The notes beneath the pieces were generated by a model. It ran no database searches. It was not told where the DNA came from and was given only the letters and a program-made list of their open reading frames with translations. A stretch of DNA of 64,000 nucleotides from assembly GCF_041260155.1 (NCBI RefSeq), contig NC_091941.1, positions 25,418,247-25,482,246 of the forward strand, in the 5' to 3' direction. Below are positions 23,815 to 36,200 of this stretch, in pieces (the stretch's first letter is position 1; the number at the start of each line of letters is the position of its first letter). Origin of the DNA: Ptychodera flava. Taxonomy: Eukaryota; Hemichordata; Enteropneusta; Ptychoderidae. Position numbers and translations under genes: made by a program.

Positions 23815-26800
23815 GGGATTCGGTAGTTGAAACCGTACCTGTGGTCATGACAGAAGGTACCAATTTCGGCTGCACTCATCACGGTCCCTTTATGGAACGA
23901 CCGTGCCTGTCTGTTCACTTGTAGCATAGGGTATTCAGTACTCATTAATGATAATGAAGGAATATGAAAAAATACTGTGGAAAATATGAAATTATTTAAG
24001 AAATGTGAAAATTATTATTGTTGTTGTTATTATTTTCATCATTATCATCATCATCATCATTATGAAGCACCATTGGCAAATATGGTGATCTTCCTTTGTC
24101 AGGACTAGAGTCTCTTTTATGTTTCAAACAAATTTGAGTCTACTTGGTCACCCAGTAAACAAATGGTAAAAGGTACAGTAACCTTCAACAATTGTAGGCG
24201 TCACTAGTAGATTCTGCACGGCTGGCTTTTTGCTGTATTACTACTGACGAAGGCAAAGATCAGGGACATAAAAATGAAACGTAACTTTTGAAGCCTGCGT
24301 TTACTTCACATGTGTGGCTACTGTGTTGCTGACATCCCACGCAGTCACCAATCCGTTCGCTTGCATTTTTGTGGAGAATTTTACGAGCATATGCCCCGAA
24401 CACTCATCTAAAACTAACATGTTAAATATATACAAAAACATTTGCTTTGGCATCGCATGGTTCGACCAATGCTCTTCAAATTCGTTTTCCTGGATATTTT
24501 TTTTTAATTCTAGAAACATGTATAGAATTGTGTGAGCCATTCAAAATGCAAATAATATCTCATTACTTTGCAATATGACTTACAAATTATGGACGGTTTT
24601 TCTTTTTGACAGGCAAGAGATGGGATCAACTTCCGAGAATTACTCGAATTCATGATGTTGTTCAACTTCTCTTACGCGCATCCTGTTTGAGCATTGCAGC
24701 TTTAGACATCAATTTTAATGGGTAGCATTTCGAAGGTTTAATACACGTTTATATACTTGAGATCAACCACAATAAATTTCCAAGACGTGAAATTCTACAA
24801 AGTTCAAAGTTCAGATACTTGGACTGAGTCTCTCAAACTTTTACAATATTGCTTCGGTTCATTAATTACAAGGACTGCATTTTGAAGCTAAGGTGTTATT
24901 TTTTGGTATTTTTGGTATTTGAATATTTTACTGGTAACATTAAAGAGGGTTACATTGCTAGTCAGAAAGGTGTAACAGTACAATTCTCCATTTCATTTGT
25001 GTTTTGTAGCATATTAATTCATTTTCAACAATATGTCTCAAGCTTGTGTTTGGCCACAGCAATTTCGTACTCTGGGTGGCATGAATTCTGTTTAACTTGT
25101 AGTAAATACAGTGCAAAATATGGTTTCCTATCATTAATTTTCTTTGCACATATAAATGATTTTTGCTTTAAGTGTGAGATGATTACAAATAAATGGAGCA
25201 CTTGCGTCTCCAAAAAGTAAGGAAGGCATCATCGTGAAGGCTAAGTCTCACAACAACATGAAAAAAAAGACTCTTTGTAGAAATTATAAACTCAGTCCAG
25301 TATCAGAGAATATAAATGAGTAAAATAAATGGTCATATGTTTCGTCATTGCTATTACGGAAGGAACAGCTCGTTTAACATCCCCATGTAGACATCATAGT
25401 TCGTGTACAAGATACGAGTTACTGTATCGTGTACTGTCTATGGTTCCAGCTCCAGAAGGCATGTGCTATACTGCGCCCTCTAAGGCAGTTGCGGGCAATG
25501 GGCAAAGATGATTACGTGGTTACGTAAGAAGTACACAACTCGTCCATTCAAAATTTGTGCGTGCATCCGCTATTCCGTACAGAACCAACCAGCTGGTACC
25601 GACAGAATTTGCGCCGAAGAGCAAGACAGATTTCACGCCAGTTCTGGTACAGCAACTCGTCTGTTTAGCCAACATATTCATGATATCTCAACTAGCTACA
25701 CCAGGCAGTAGGTAAGGACAACGAAATTTAATATCTACCCTAGCTTGAAATTCCCATGATCAGTAAATTGTTCATAGTGACAATACAGGCACCACAAATT
25801 ATGGTAGTTGCCGGATACATTGCAAATTTGACGACATACATTACTACGAGTACGGGAACCCCTTTTTGAAAACAATATCGATATACCTACAAGTCGTAGG
25901 AGGACTTTCAGTAAAATGAATGGCCGATGCTTTGCGTAGCGCGTCGATAGACAGTGTGCGGTGACCAGGCGCCGCCGCCGCCGGGGGAGTATGGCATCGA
26001 ATCAGGGCATACGGAATACAGTCGGTTACACGGGGTCGGCCACTGTATGTATGCATTACATTTCCAATGCATACAGTGGCCTTCGCAATGTATCGACTCA
26101 CAAGCGACTGTAATACGGAATGTGTTACATGGGGACCCTGAAAAATGAACCTTGTAGTTTTCAAACTTTGAAACACAGACAACAAAGCTCACAGTGGACG
26201 TATCCCCAGGAGGATATCCCACATGTATGTAAGACCATGAAAGTAAAAAAGTAGATCTATTTTTGTTACATCCATGGCAAGACATTTCTACCATTTCCGA
26301 ACTGTTTAAAGAAAAAAAATCTACTGTGTACCATGGCACTTTTCTTTAATACTTTGTATTCTGAAAGCTATAGCAAAATATGGGAACCCCAAGTGTCTGG
26401 ATCTTGATGATGTAGTAAATAAAATTACTATTTTCTGCTCTAAGCCTGAGCTGCATAATTACATACAATGATACAAGCGTTTGCAGGTTAATTTCTTTGT
26501 GTTGGGGTGTTTTAGTATACAATGCAGGATTCAGGGCACATGAATGAATATTCCACATTGATAAAGAATCAACAGCATAAAATTTCAATACCGAAACAGT
26601 GCTCATTAATATAATTTGCATAAATTAATACTAATCTGCCCCATTTATCTTGCACTAATAGTGTGTCAGTGGTGGTAGGTCACAAGACTTGCCCCAAATC
26701 TGTCGGCATTTATTAGTTATATCGAAACGATAAATTGAAGGAATAAACTTTAGCAGACTGTCAGGCTTAGTGGTAGGCTGTTGCGTAGATCAAGGGGTGA

Positions 26801-27240
26801 ATGCGTTGGCCAACGAGTAACTGCTGCTGAGAAAAGCCAGGTGACTTGGGCCATTCTAGTGGGTCACCTGTTGTTTTTTTTACTGTATTGGGGAAGATCA
26901 CTGTGCTTTCCCCAAAGGGGAGGGGGTGAGTCTGTCACTGAGCTTTTGATGGCGCCAGAATAGACTGCAAAATTGTAAATGTTCTATTGCCTGCATCCTT
27001 GCAAAATTGAGCGCTTCTATTTGTTGTCTTTCTTTTAAATTTATACAAACTTTCCAAAGCAATGTCCGAATACAGTGTAGTTAGATCTAACACTTGGTGG
27101 TGAAACTGACGCTGTACAGTGATGTTGCGTCACTCTCAGAATCTTTTTCGCCTCCCCCATAAGCTGAAAATGAGGATGCCGCTAACTTTACAGTCGTCTT
27201 CCAAGCCCTTTGAGTATACTATTGTTGCAATGGCAGTGTG
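23815..27240. other. End of block 2 and following non-coding sequence
   Basis: To about 24820 this matches block 1. Beyond, no gene is supported. A GC-richer patch at 25470-26110 includes an open stretch from an ATG at 25508 whose TAG at 25709-25711 is followed at once by GTAAGG, a possible donor. It could be an untranslated first exon but shows no family resemblance. A hairpin sits at 26038-26081. Confidence 0.4.
26038..26081. repeat. Short inverted repeat
   Basis: GGCCACTGTATG...ATGCATT on the left pairs with AATGCATACAGTGGCC on the right. The arms are 16 bases, with a 4-base TATG repeat in the left arm and an 8-base loop. It is short for a transposon. A structured RNA or a protein-binding dyad is possible. 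Confidence 0.6.
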
Positions 27241-27244
27241 TATG

Positions 27245-27374
<130 letters not shown>

Positions 27375-28055
27375 ATGTATTAATTGTTTGTGATTCTGAG
27401 GTAATGTTTTCAGGATGCTACCAGTAATATTTACTGTTCAAAAATTGGTTTACCTTCGTTGGAAGCTAATGGCTCTGCATCTTTTCTCTCTCCATGAGAA
27501 ATTCACTCTGTGCCATGGCCATGTACAATATTCTTTCCCACTGTTTACAGCTAGGTATTTTAGGTGACACAAGGGTGTTCGCAAGGAATGTCCAGATGAA
27601 TTTGCTCAATTCATCAAGATATGAAATATCCCCTGAGGGTGCAGGGTCAAATTATAAGCAGTTAACCTCACAATAATCCAATAATCAAAATTATAATAAT
27701 TTGTTCTGCAATACACTGAGGAATGCATTTCTGAACAACAGCCTACCCTCCACTCTCTGATATATCTGTGTTTTTATTCTTTCCTATGTTAGTTGACACT
27801 TCTTGGTAATTACTTGGAGGACGCTCGGTTTTGGTAGTCAAGGCTTGGATAACATTGTTCAGACATTGACAAAATATAGCAACTAAAAAAGGCGAGGTTT
27901 TGGCAGCACCTGGGACAGAGAAGACTGCCTCAGGGGAAATGTAATGTAACTCGCATCATTTTAGATCTGAAAGGTACACATGTGCCGCTATGAAGTGGTA
28001 ATGTGATTACTGATATCATCTCATGCATTTTCACATATTCATTTGGGTGTAGATA

Positions 28056-28069
28056 GCGCCCTCTAGTGT
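28056..28069 (-). promoter_or_regulatory. Candidate CTCF-like site
   Basis: GCGCCCTCTAGTGT reads ACACTAGAGGGCGC on the - strand, close to the CCASYAGRKGGCR consensus known for bilaterian CTCF. Related GCGCCCTCT words occur at six other places in the window. Binding is an inference. Confidence 0.35.
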
Positions 28070-29604
28070 TTGAATCAGGGCAAACTACATAAATGTTCAA
28101 ATAATCCGTAAATTCACTCAGCCTGATTCACTCCATGATAATTTTAACACTGATTTCTAAGATGCTGTTTTAAAATATCCCGTGACTATCGTTAATTACG
28201 TCTCGTCAAATATTTTCAATGCAGCTGGTCATGACAATGCCTTTTCAATTTCTACGAAAATTATCAAATACTGTATTATAGAATTTTCAATGCCTTTTCT
28301 TCAGAGTCTACTTAAGCATTGCAGTGTGAAATTGTCAATAATTACTTGACTTTGGATGTGGAAAGATTCAACTTTTGTCCCACCCCGGTGGTATTGAGAG
28401 AAATCTTTATGCTTATAGTGTGTTTTTTAAATTGGTATTGTGATATTTTTTGTGCCAATTACAACTCTAAGGGACTTTATTGCCTGGCTATGAATTTGTA
28501 GATGTACCCCCCCGCTATGGCAAATGACCATGGCACACTGTCACAGTAGACTGTCATGTCTTGAATGAATCTGTGAAGGGCTTTCATTCATTGGATGAAG
28601 GACATGTAGTCACGTTTGCAAGGTGTTAGGAATGCAGACATTTTTTATTACAGATGGCAAAAATAAAAGTTTAGGCAGATACAAGTAATGTGTGGAAAAT
28701 ATCTGTGATTTTTCATTAAACGGATAATTTTCACAGCCAGCAAATTTTACATGTAACTGACAGTTGGCTTTCTATATCCCTGAAGTGCATACATTAAACA
28801 ATACTCTATCTTTGCAGTCGGTCTAGTACTATTTGTATTTCTAGTATTTCTAAATCAGCCGGCAGTGTGCTTCTGTTGAGAGTGCCTAACCCCCATCTGT
28901 CTCCCCTTCTCCCTGCCTGTGCCTGCTTTTTGCTGCAGCCTGGGTCAAAAAATTGGGTCAGGAAAGGTGGCCGGACATTCACAGGAGATAAAAACATGGC
29001 AGGCTACATCATAAAGTTAATTGCTGGCCTTGGGTTACATTGATGATCGTAACATTATTGTTATGCAGATCCACTGTAATGGCCAAACAGATGCAAATAA
29101 TGTTGTGTGTTCAGTTCAGGAGTGTTTCTTCCTCTTTGACGCATTTACTCTTTGTTCAGTAAAAAAATCAGTAGTCAGTGGCTACATGCAGTGCGGCATT
29201 TATGAGATGCTATTCTGTTGTGTTGTCTCTGTAAGTGGGTGGCTACGGCTGGCGAATCATTGTAACCAGTTGTTTGCCTATGCCTGTCTGGGTGCCTGTA
29301 AATGTGCTTGCAGATCACATTCCTGTTTTGGAATGGATCTCAGCATACCTGACTCCAAACATGATCTAGTACCTACATGTACACTTGCATCAAATATGCT
29401 TCAAAAGACTTATAAATTTACTTCTATGAAATTTACAAACAACAATTTTCAGCACGAAAGTCGCACAAGTTCATTTAACCATTTCTGCTGTCTACCAATA
29501 ATCAAAAGGGGATTTTTTGGCCAAAAGAAAGTCAGAATTTAATGAGAATCTGTCATTCTGATCTTTGTAAGGTTTTCATAAACTATTATGATGGCATGTT
29601 AGTT

Positions 29605-29607
<3 letters not shown>

Positions 29608-29642
<35 letters not shown>

Positions 29643-29651
29643 CATGTTAGT

Positions 29652-29728
<77 letters not shown>

Positions 29729-29750
29729 AGGGAGAGAGGGGGGAGAGAGG
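29608..29750. repeat. Compound GA microsatellite with a duplicated flank
   Basis: Two GA runs are separated by a second copy of the flank GCATGTTAGTT.ACAGAGAG (29594-29610 and 29642-29658), so the array grew partly by duplication of a unit that includes unique sequence. The right end grades into GGGA. Confidence 0.95.
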
Positions 29751-32700
29751 TGGTTTAATAGGTATATGATATGGTTAGGTTAGTTCAGAAAAAGAGAGAG
29801 ACTGAGACTCTGATTGACTGATCCACCATAGAGAGAACTAACTGTAAAGTCTTGATTACTATAAACCCTGGATAATGTCAATACAGTAGGCTCCGGTCAA
29901 GCCGCCCACCAGTGATCACAGTCATTGAATGATTTGCTTGGCAAAGTCAAAGGCACCATGTACATATTACATGATGTACATAGTTCTCCTGTATTTGAAT
30001 AAAATTGTTTTCATGCATTATAATACTTTACTACAGTTCAACTGATATAGTTTAGGTTCTCCTATACATGTACCCTTGAGCTGTTCGCATCATATATCAA
30101 TGTGAAAGATAAAAATAACCATGAAATAGTACATTCCCTTTGGTGCAGAATAGCAGAAATGACCTGACTGATTGGGTACTTGTTTCAGAGTTGACAGAGA
30201 TGAGATGCACAGTGTGTGTTTAATATTCATTGCCATGGGGAGAAATGCGGGACACTTTTTTAGCAACAGGACTTGTCAAATAGTGGATCTTAAAAACCTC
30301 ATTTGTAATCATTCAAGTGTGTTATGGACTGTTTGTTTGTCTTTTGAAACATCTCTGACCCAGAAAAAGTTTACAGTAACCGTACTGGATGGTCACTCTT
30401 TTGCTATAACACTAACAGAATAGATTGATGATGAGAAGTTTTTTGATCTCACACTGGTCCTCGTTTTTGGATTGTGATTGTTGATGACTCTCACCAGTCA
30501 TTCCAGTGTTTTGTTCATTGTTGTCAGAACAGATTCTCACAATCATTGTCTTTTCATAAATGCAAATTAAGACATTTTCATGGACCTGGTAACAGTGAAG
30601 GTGACTTCCATCGACTATTTTCACTCTTGATTTCTAGTTTAGTAGAATCATAATGCCTACTCTTTTATCCATGGGGAATTAACAAGTTTACATTTTAAGA
30701 GAAAAGAGGGCTGCCATATTATGCATGATAATAAACTTCATGAAATTTAATGTACTACTACTAAAAGGAAGTTTGTCAGGAGTGACACTTTACACAGTTG
30801 CTGTGCTTGGCGATGGTATGTTTATTGCAAAGCACAGGTGTGGAATTCACCGTGGGGACCATGATGCATTGCCAGACATCATAGGTGACTTAGTACATGT
30901 ACCTTTCTCCATGATCACTGTGGATATGAATATTCATGAATTATGGTGCACACGGAGTAACAGGTTTGGAAAAAAAGTTTCAAGGTTAAAGCAGAAGTTG
31001 AACCACCACAGCCTGAAGGTTAATACAGAAAAGACAAGACCCTGTTCATGTTCGTTGCGTCTATGATGTGTATGTGTGTCGCAAACACGGACAAACATTG
31101 CATACGTTCATATCGTACAGTCTTTCGACAAAATAAGTCCAGAGCTACACCGCTACTGCAGTATCAGAAATGTCTGTTGATGTCAAAGGGAGGAAATGCA
31201 GTGGTAGATATTATTGAGTATCTACGCAAGCCGACGATGAATTGCACTGATAGCATATGTGTACACAGCAGTTTATAATTCTGGCACAGATGATAAATGA
31301 GTACGGAGGTTTAGCTGTTTATTCTTAGGTCATCCAGTTCATGTTGGCCCTCTCAAAATGTGGTGGATTTTTTTTATCTGCTCTAGCACATTGCATTTTT
31401 TCCCATAATACATATAGCTGACATGTCTGTGAGTGTTTATTCTTGTCCAGGAGGCCACGTTGTCACACCGAGGTCTACACACTGTCTGAATATTGTAAAT
31501 ATTTAAATGTGAACAACCTTCATATACTCCGCAGCTTTGTTGTAGAAGGTGAGAGTACACTGGAACAGCTGTGATGAAATTGATTATTTTTGTATATATG
31601 TACAATTGCAAACTAGGTGAAATGCATCACTCAACTGGCGTACATGTTGCATGAATTTGTCCAGGGTATTGGTACTTCAGTCTTGTAATTTGCTCTCTAC
31701 CTAGTGTTATAAATCACACACTGTTACATAAAAATAGTACTTATTTACTAATGGAGGATATGGTTCAGAGCCTAGGGTACAAGACTCAGCATCTCATGAT
31801 TGTATTCAAGGGTAATGAATTCAAGACTAGATGCATGGCTAGTAGTGAGCCCTCTTAAGTATGAAAATTCTGAATTTCCGTTGGTCAATTTCCAAATTTC
31901 TAGGTTTGACCATCCCCTATCCAGTGTAGGGGGTGCGGAGTTTGACATTCAAGTACAGGTAGGGTGTTGTTCCTTAGAGCAAGACTCGTGGCTTCTTACT
32001 GCTTCTCCCTTCAGTACCCAAGAGAGGTCAGGCGGGCACCTCATCATGGCTGACAGAATAAATGAATAAAAAAAATTATCAACACAGTATTTCGGATGAA
32101 AGGATTTCCTGTACAGTCAACCGTCATATCTGTTTATCAATTATTGTACATTGTATGTTGACAGGTAGAATAATGAGTATTTTATTATTCTTTGTACTCT
32201 GTAAGTCTCGGACAAAATTGGAATATTGATTGACTGAGTGTATTTTTAACTGTTCAACAGTACTGTAAAATGTCCACCAGATGTCTATTTGACACCTCTT
32301 CAATTATAAATGCAGTCTTCTTCAAACAAGGGATCCCAAATTTTTTTGTTTTGTCTTTCTTTTTTGGTGTGAAGTCAAATAATTATTAACCGGCCATGTA
32401 AAATGGATAAGAATTTGCCATTTTGAGTACAGCTGAAAGCAAGCTGCGTCAAAACTCTTTCACATCCTGTGAAAAAAAATAAAATTGCATTTTTATTGCA
32501 CTACATTTAACTCGTATGGGATTCCTGTGTTTTTGAGAAACGGTTGGGAACAAATTGGGGATTGTGAAATATTTTGCGTTTTAATAATATTTGCAGTGCA
32601 ATTGGTTCCACTTCTCTCAGTTCTGCAGGTATGTTCGTCGTAAGCACGACACTACAATGTACATGTATACATTAAACTCATAAATATTGCAAAAAGATAT

Positions 32701-33129
32701 GCTGAGCCATGTTTGTTGTACCTGGACAAACCAGATGTATGTACTCACAGCCACTTTTCTTCCCAGGTATTTCTGTAGTGTCTGTTTTTAAATTATTTTT
32801 TTTTAACCAACTTTCCCTTCCTCTTCTGTATTTCACGAGAAAACTAACTTGCAGCCCAGAATAAATGTTAATTTATGCTGTTCATTGTGCAGAAGGCTAA
32901 TGATATTGTATACTGTCATTCGATCTTAAGTAAATCACGCTGTAAAGCATTGGAAATTACAGAGTTTGCTCTGAAAATCGAGCTGAAACGACTCCTGACT
33001 CGTGTGTAAACATCATTGGCAACGAGAAAATAATCCATCCCCTGGCAGCTTGTAGAAGTAAGCGCTGCCGACATCTTAGAGTTATTAATATTCATGAGCT
33101 GAAAGGGATGATGTCATCGTATTGTATGT

Positions 33130-33290
33130 CAACGTGGACCTAATCCATATATGTAGCGTCGGTAGTTGAGAATAAGGTCAATATATGTTGTGCTGCCGGT
33201 ACGTAGAAGCAGAGCTGTAATTTTGGTTACTTAGTTGGGGTTTTTCTCTTCGTGGTTTATGTTTTCCCGGCTTATAATTTTGGCTAATAG
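33130..33290 (+). promoter_or_regulatory. Candidate promoter and untranslated first exon
   Basis: A TATA-like CATATATGTA near 33147 is followed by about 120 bases ending AATAG before GTAAGTGAAT at 33291, a strong donor. A second good donor (CGG before GTAAGTAATG) lies near 33708. Either could be a 5' untranslated exon of the KASH-domain gene, whose first coding exon at 47943 clearly has an upstream acceptor. No link is proven. Confidence 0.25.
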
Positions 33291-33299
33291 GTAAGTGAA

Positions 33300-36200
33300 T
33301 TTCAATATCACTTGACTCTGTGTAATACTATCAGTTGAGACGGACTCAAAATTGAGGATAGGATCGGGGAGGGAAAAAAAAACTCATGGCTTTGAGACCC
33401 AACTGACTGACGCTGTGGCCGGCTTTTCATGAATTGTTAATAGTGTATACAGATTACAATGGCCGTTGGGTATTGCTATGGAGCAGTTGTGATAGTGGCT
33501 GTTCTTTCACCGAAACAGTCAAGGACAGAGACTTGATTCTGTCGTGGAAAAAATTCAGCAGATTTGAACAGAAAAAGATCAGTTTTCTCATCATTTGGAG
33601 TGTGTACTACAGCTCACTAGCACTTTAATTGATAAGTGGTGATTACGGTTTGCTGTACATTTGTGTGATACACACATTTTGGAGGCGTCGTCGTTGAAAG
33701 TGTACGGGTAAGTAATGTCCTGCCGTTTAGTGAGATTATCATGGTGAAATTGCAGCCAGGAGGATTAACACACACTGTCAGAAATTCATTGATTAACTTT
33801 AATTAATCTTGTTATTAACTGAGTCAGGCCATAGTCTGACAAATATGGCATTGTAATCATTCAAATTCATTATCAAGTCAGTAATATTCCCAATCAGGGA
33901 AAGCGATGTGTGTGTGTCTGTAGGACGTCGTTTATAGTGAAGGCAGCAGAATTTGATCATGTAGTAACATGTTGAAAATTGCTGAAGAAATTATGGCACT
34001 GTGGTTTCAAAATTCAATAATGCTGAATTTAGATAATACTGTGCATTGGGAGCATTGCTTTTGCTGTTGTTGTACTGCAATCTTGCCCCCCCTCCTCCCT
34101 ACCTCGAGTGTTTCCTGCAAGTGACAATGTGAAGAACAGCCGTTTCCGTAGAGCCTAAAATAACTGCTCTTCCCTCCATCCTGTCATGTCCAATGCATCC
34201 TGATAAAGGATGCACAATCCCAAAGCCATGTGATTTCATTTCAAGAGAAGGGAAGGAGAGGGCCTGTGATAGCTTCACACATTCCAGTCAAAACTGTAGT
34301 ATGTTTATTATGCATGCAGGAATAAATGTATTTCCTAGTTAGCCTTAATCCTTTAAGTACCTATTGATTTTAACTAGTGTTCTTTTCATCACCTCCAAAA
34401 AAACATGACGCACCACACATACTGTTCAATCTAGTGCTCAAAAATCGCACTGATATTTTTTTAGTTTTTTTCCTGTAAACCAGGAAGTGAGTGTGACATA
34501 CAATATGTACATCTTACATGTACTCTTTTAAAAGGCGATACTAAAGATAGTCGGAAGTGTTTGGGCAGAACCAAGAAGTTTACGTGCTCTATTCAAATTA
34601 ATAATGGATGACGGTGTCTTACAGTACCAAGGGGTCAGCAGGCATTCCTAGAGAGTGACTTCACTGTTTCTTGTCCGCTGTGTTCTTTGGAAGACGTGGA
34701 GTTTTTTACGTCATAAAGAATTCAGGGTCTCACCATGGGCAGGCTGAATTCTATGGAGCACTAGTCTTGTGACGCCGCACAGAAACTGCGTGTCTTTCAA
34801 AAGGTTGCTTTCTACTGTTGTGTTTTCAAAGAGAAGCTATGATGTATTTTTTTTGTTCTGAGACTTTTTTCTGACTAAAAATAGAGTCGGTATGCCACAG
34901 TGGATGGATGTGGGTACGCGCAACTCTGCAAAACAGATACGTGTACCTTATCATCTGAGTACAGTGCATGAACCATTTCAGTTGTTGGCATTTAGTGCTG
35001 TTCCGTCCATCTTGTTGTGTTTGTTGGTATTCATAATTATGTTTTTGTTCTAAAATTACTGTTCTCTTTGTTCATTATAAAACAAGAATGAACCTGAGCA
35101 TTGAGTGAATTCATTATCTTTCACAGTCTAAAAATAAATTATTACTGACAAGCATAATAGCTTATTCTGAAGTTGGTGATTTCTCTTTTATAGAAAAATT
35201 CAAAAAGCCATATCCTGATATTTTTTCAGGACCTACATGTATTTCAAGGCCTAGAAAGGGAAGGAGTGTCAACGTTTAGAGAAATTCTTCCGCCACATAG
35301 TTTCTAGTATTCTGTCGTCCATAACATCATGATTATGTCCCAAATTGAAACACAGAATACTTGTGTATCAAAGGTGTAGCAAATATTTGACTGAACAGTT
35401 TTCTTGACACTTAAACCAGAAGCTATGATGAAGTGTGATTAATTTGAGTACTGTATAAAGGAGTATGCCAGCAACATTGGAGTGCTTTGGTAATTAAGAC
35501 ATATTTTGAGGCAACGTTATAGTGATGTCGCAGTACGCACCAGGGCGGCATGAATAAAAGATTCCGCTTCTTTGTTGTCTCCATTGATTTTTTTTTTTTC
35601 AGTCGATGTAAATTTGTGGTCCCACTGTGCCTGAATGAAAAATTACCTTTGTAATTTCCATCAAGCAGGCTAGTTAATGCATAAATTAATGGCTAATAAG
35701 CGAATGTAGGTCATGTTTAATCTTCCGTATCACTAGCACTCTGCTTTTCAGTTGAAAAAATTGATAGTGTTGAATTTAGTCAGAAATGAGTTCATATTTT
35801 ATGAATTCATAAAATTACAATGATCAATATTGGAGATATATATATATATGTATATATATATACACTCCTCGGGAATAACTAACCCCCAGGTATTCTGGTA
35901 TCAGTATGTTTTTGAATACATTAAATGTATCTTGATATTGTTGAATGTTGAAAGAGTTATATTCAACTTGACAACACAAAATGACCCGAGGAATGTTTTA
36001 GTGGGAGTAGCTTTCAATCAATATTCCTGCAGATAAAAATTGCTGATTTTAAGTGCAAAAGGGGTTGGAATACATATTCTGCGTAAGCTTTTCAGAAGTA
36101 AATTGCTCTTAATTTACTTTTTGATTTATTTAAATTGGTATGAGGTGGCATTCAGTTCAGTGCTGTGGATGAATTCTGCATGGTGTCCGTTACAATAGTC

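Larger units (their letters stand above)
14400..24820. repeat. Duplicated block, copy 2
   Basis: Partner of the block at 4400-13020, in the same orientation and with the same gene order. It is longer mainly because of the 1.86-kb insertion at 21955-23814 and an unexplained gain of roughly 1 kb between 16880 and 18000. The match is resumed cleanly after each insertion, for example at the AGAAACATGTA words near 12756 and 24511. Confidence 0.85.

Noticed and set aside
25844-26339. Overlapping - strand frames across the GCC-rich patch
   Set aside because: Several frames are open together because of GC content; no domain or splice evidence.
29021-29542. 173-codon open frame on the + strand
   Set aside because: No ATG-supported domain, odd Cys/Phe-rich composition, and no conserved partner; likely chance.
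32052-32070. SINE or processed-copy tail
   Set aside because: Only an A-rich AATAAATGAATAAA run supports it; no promoter boxes or flanking duplication seen.
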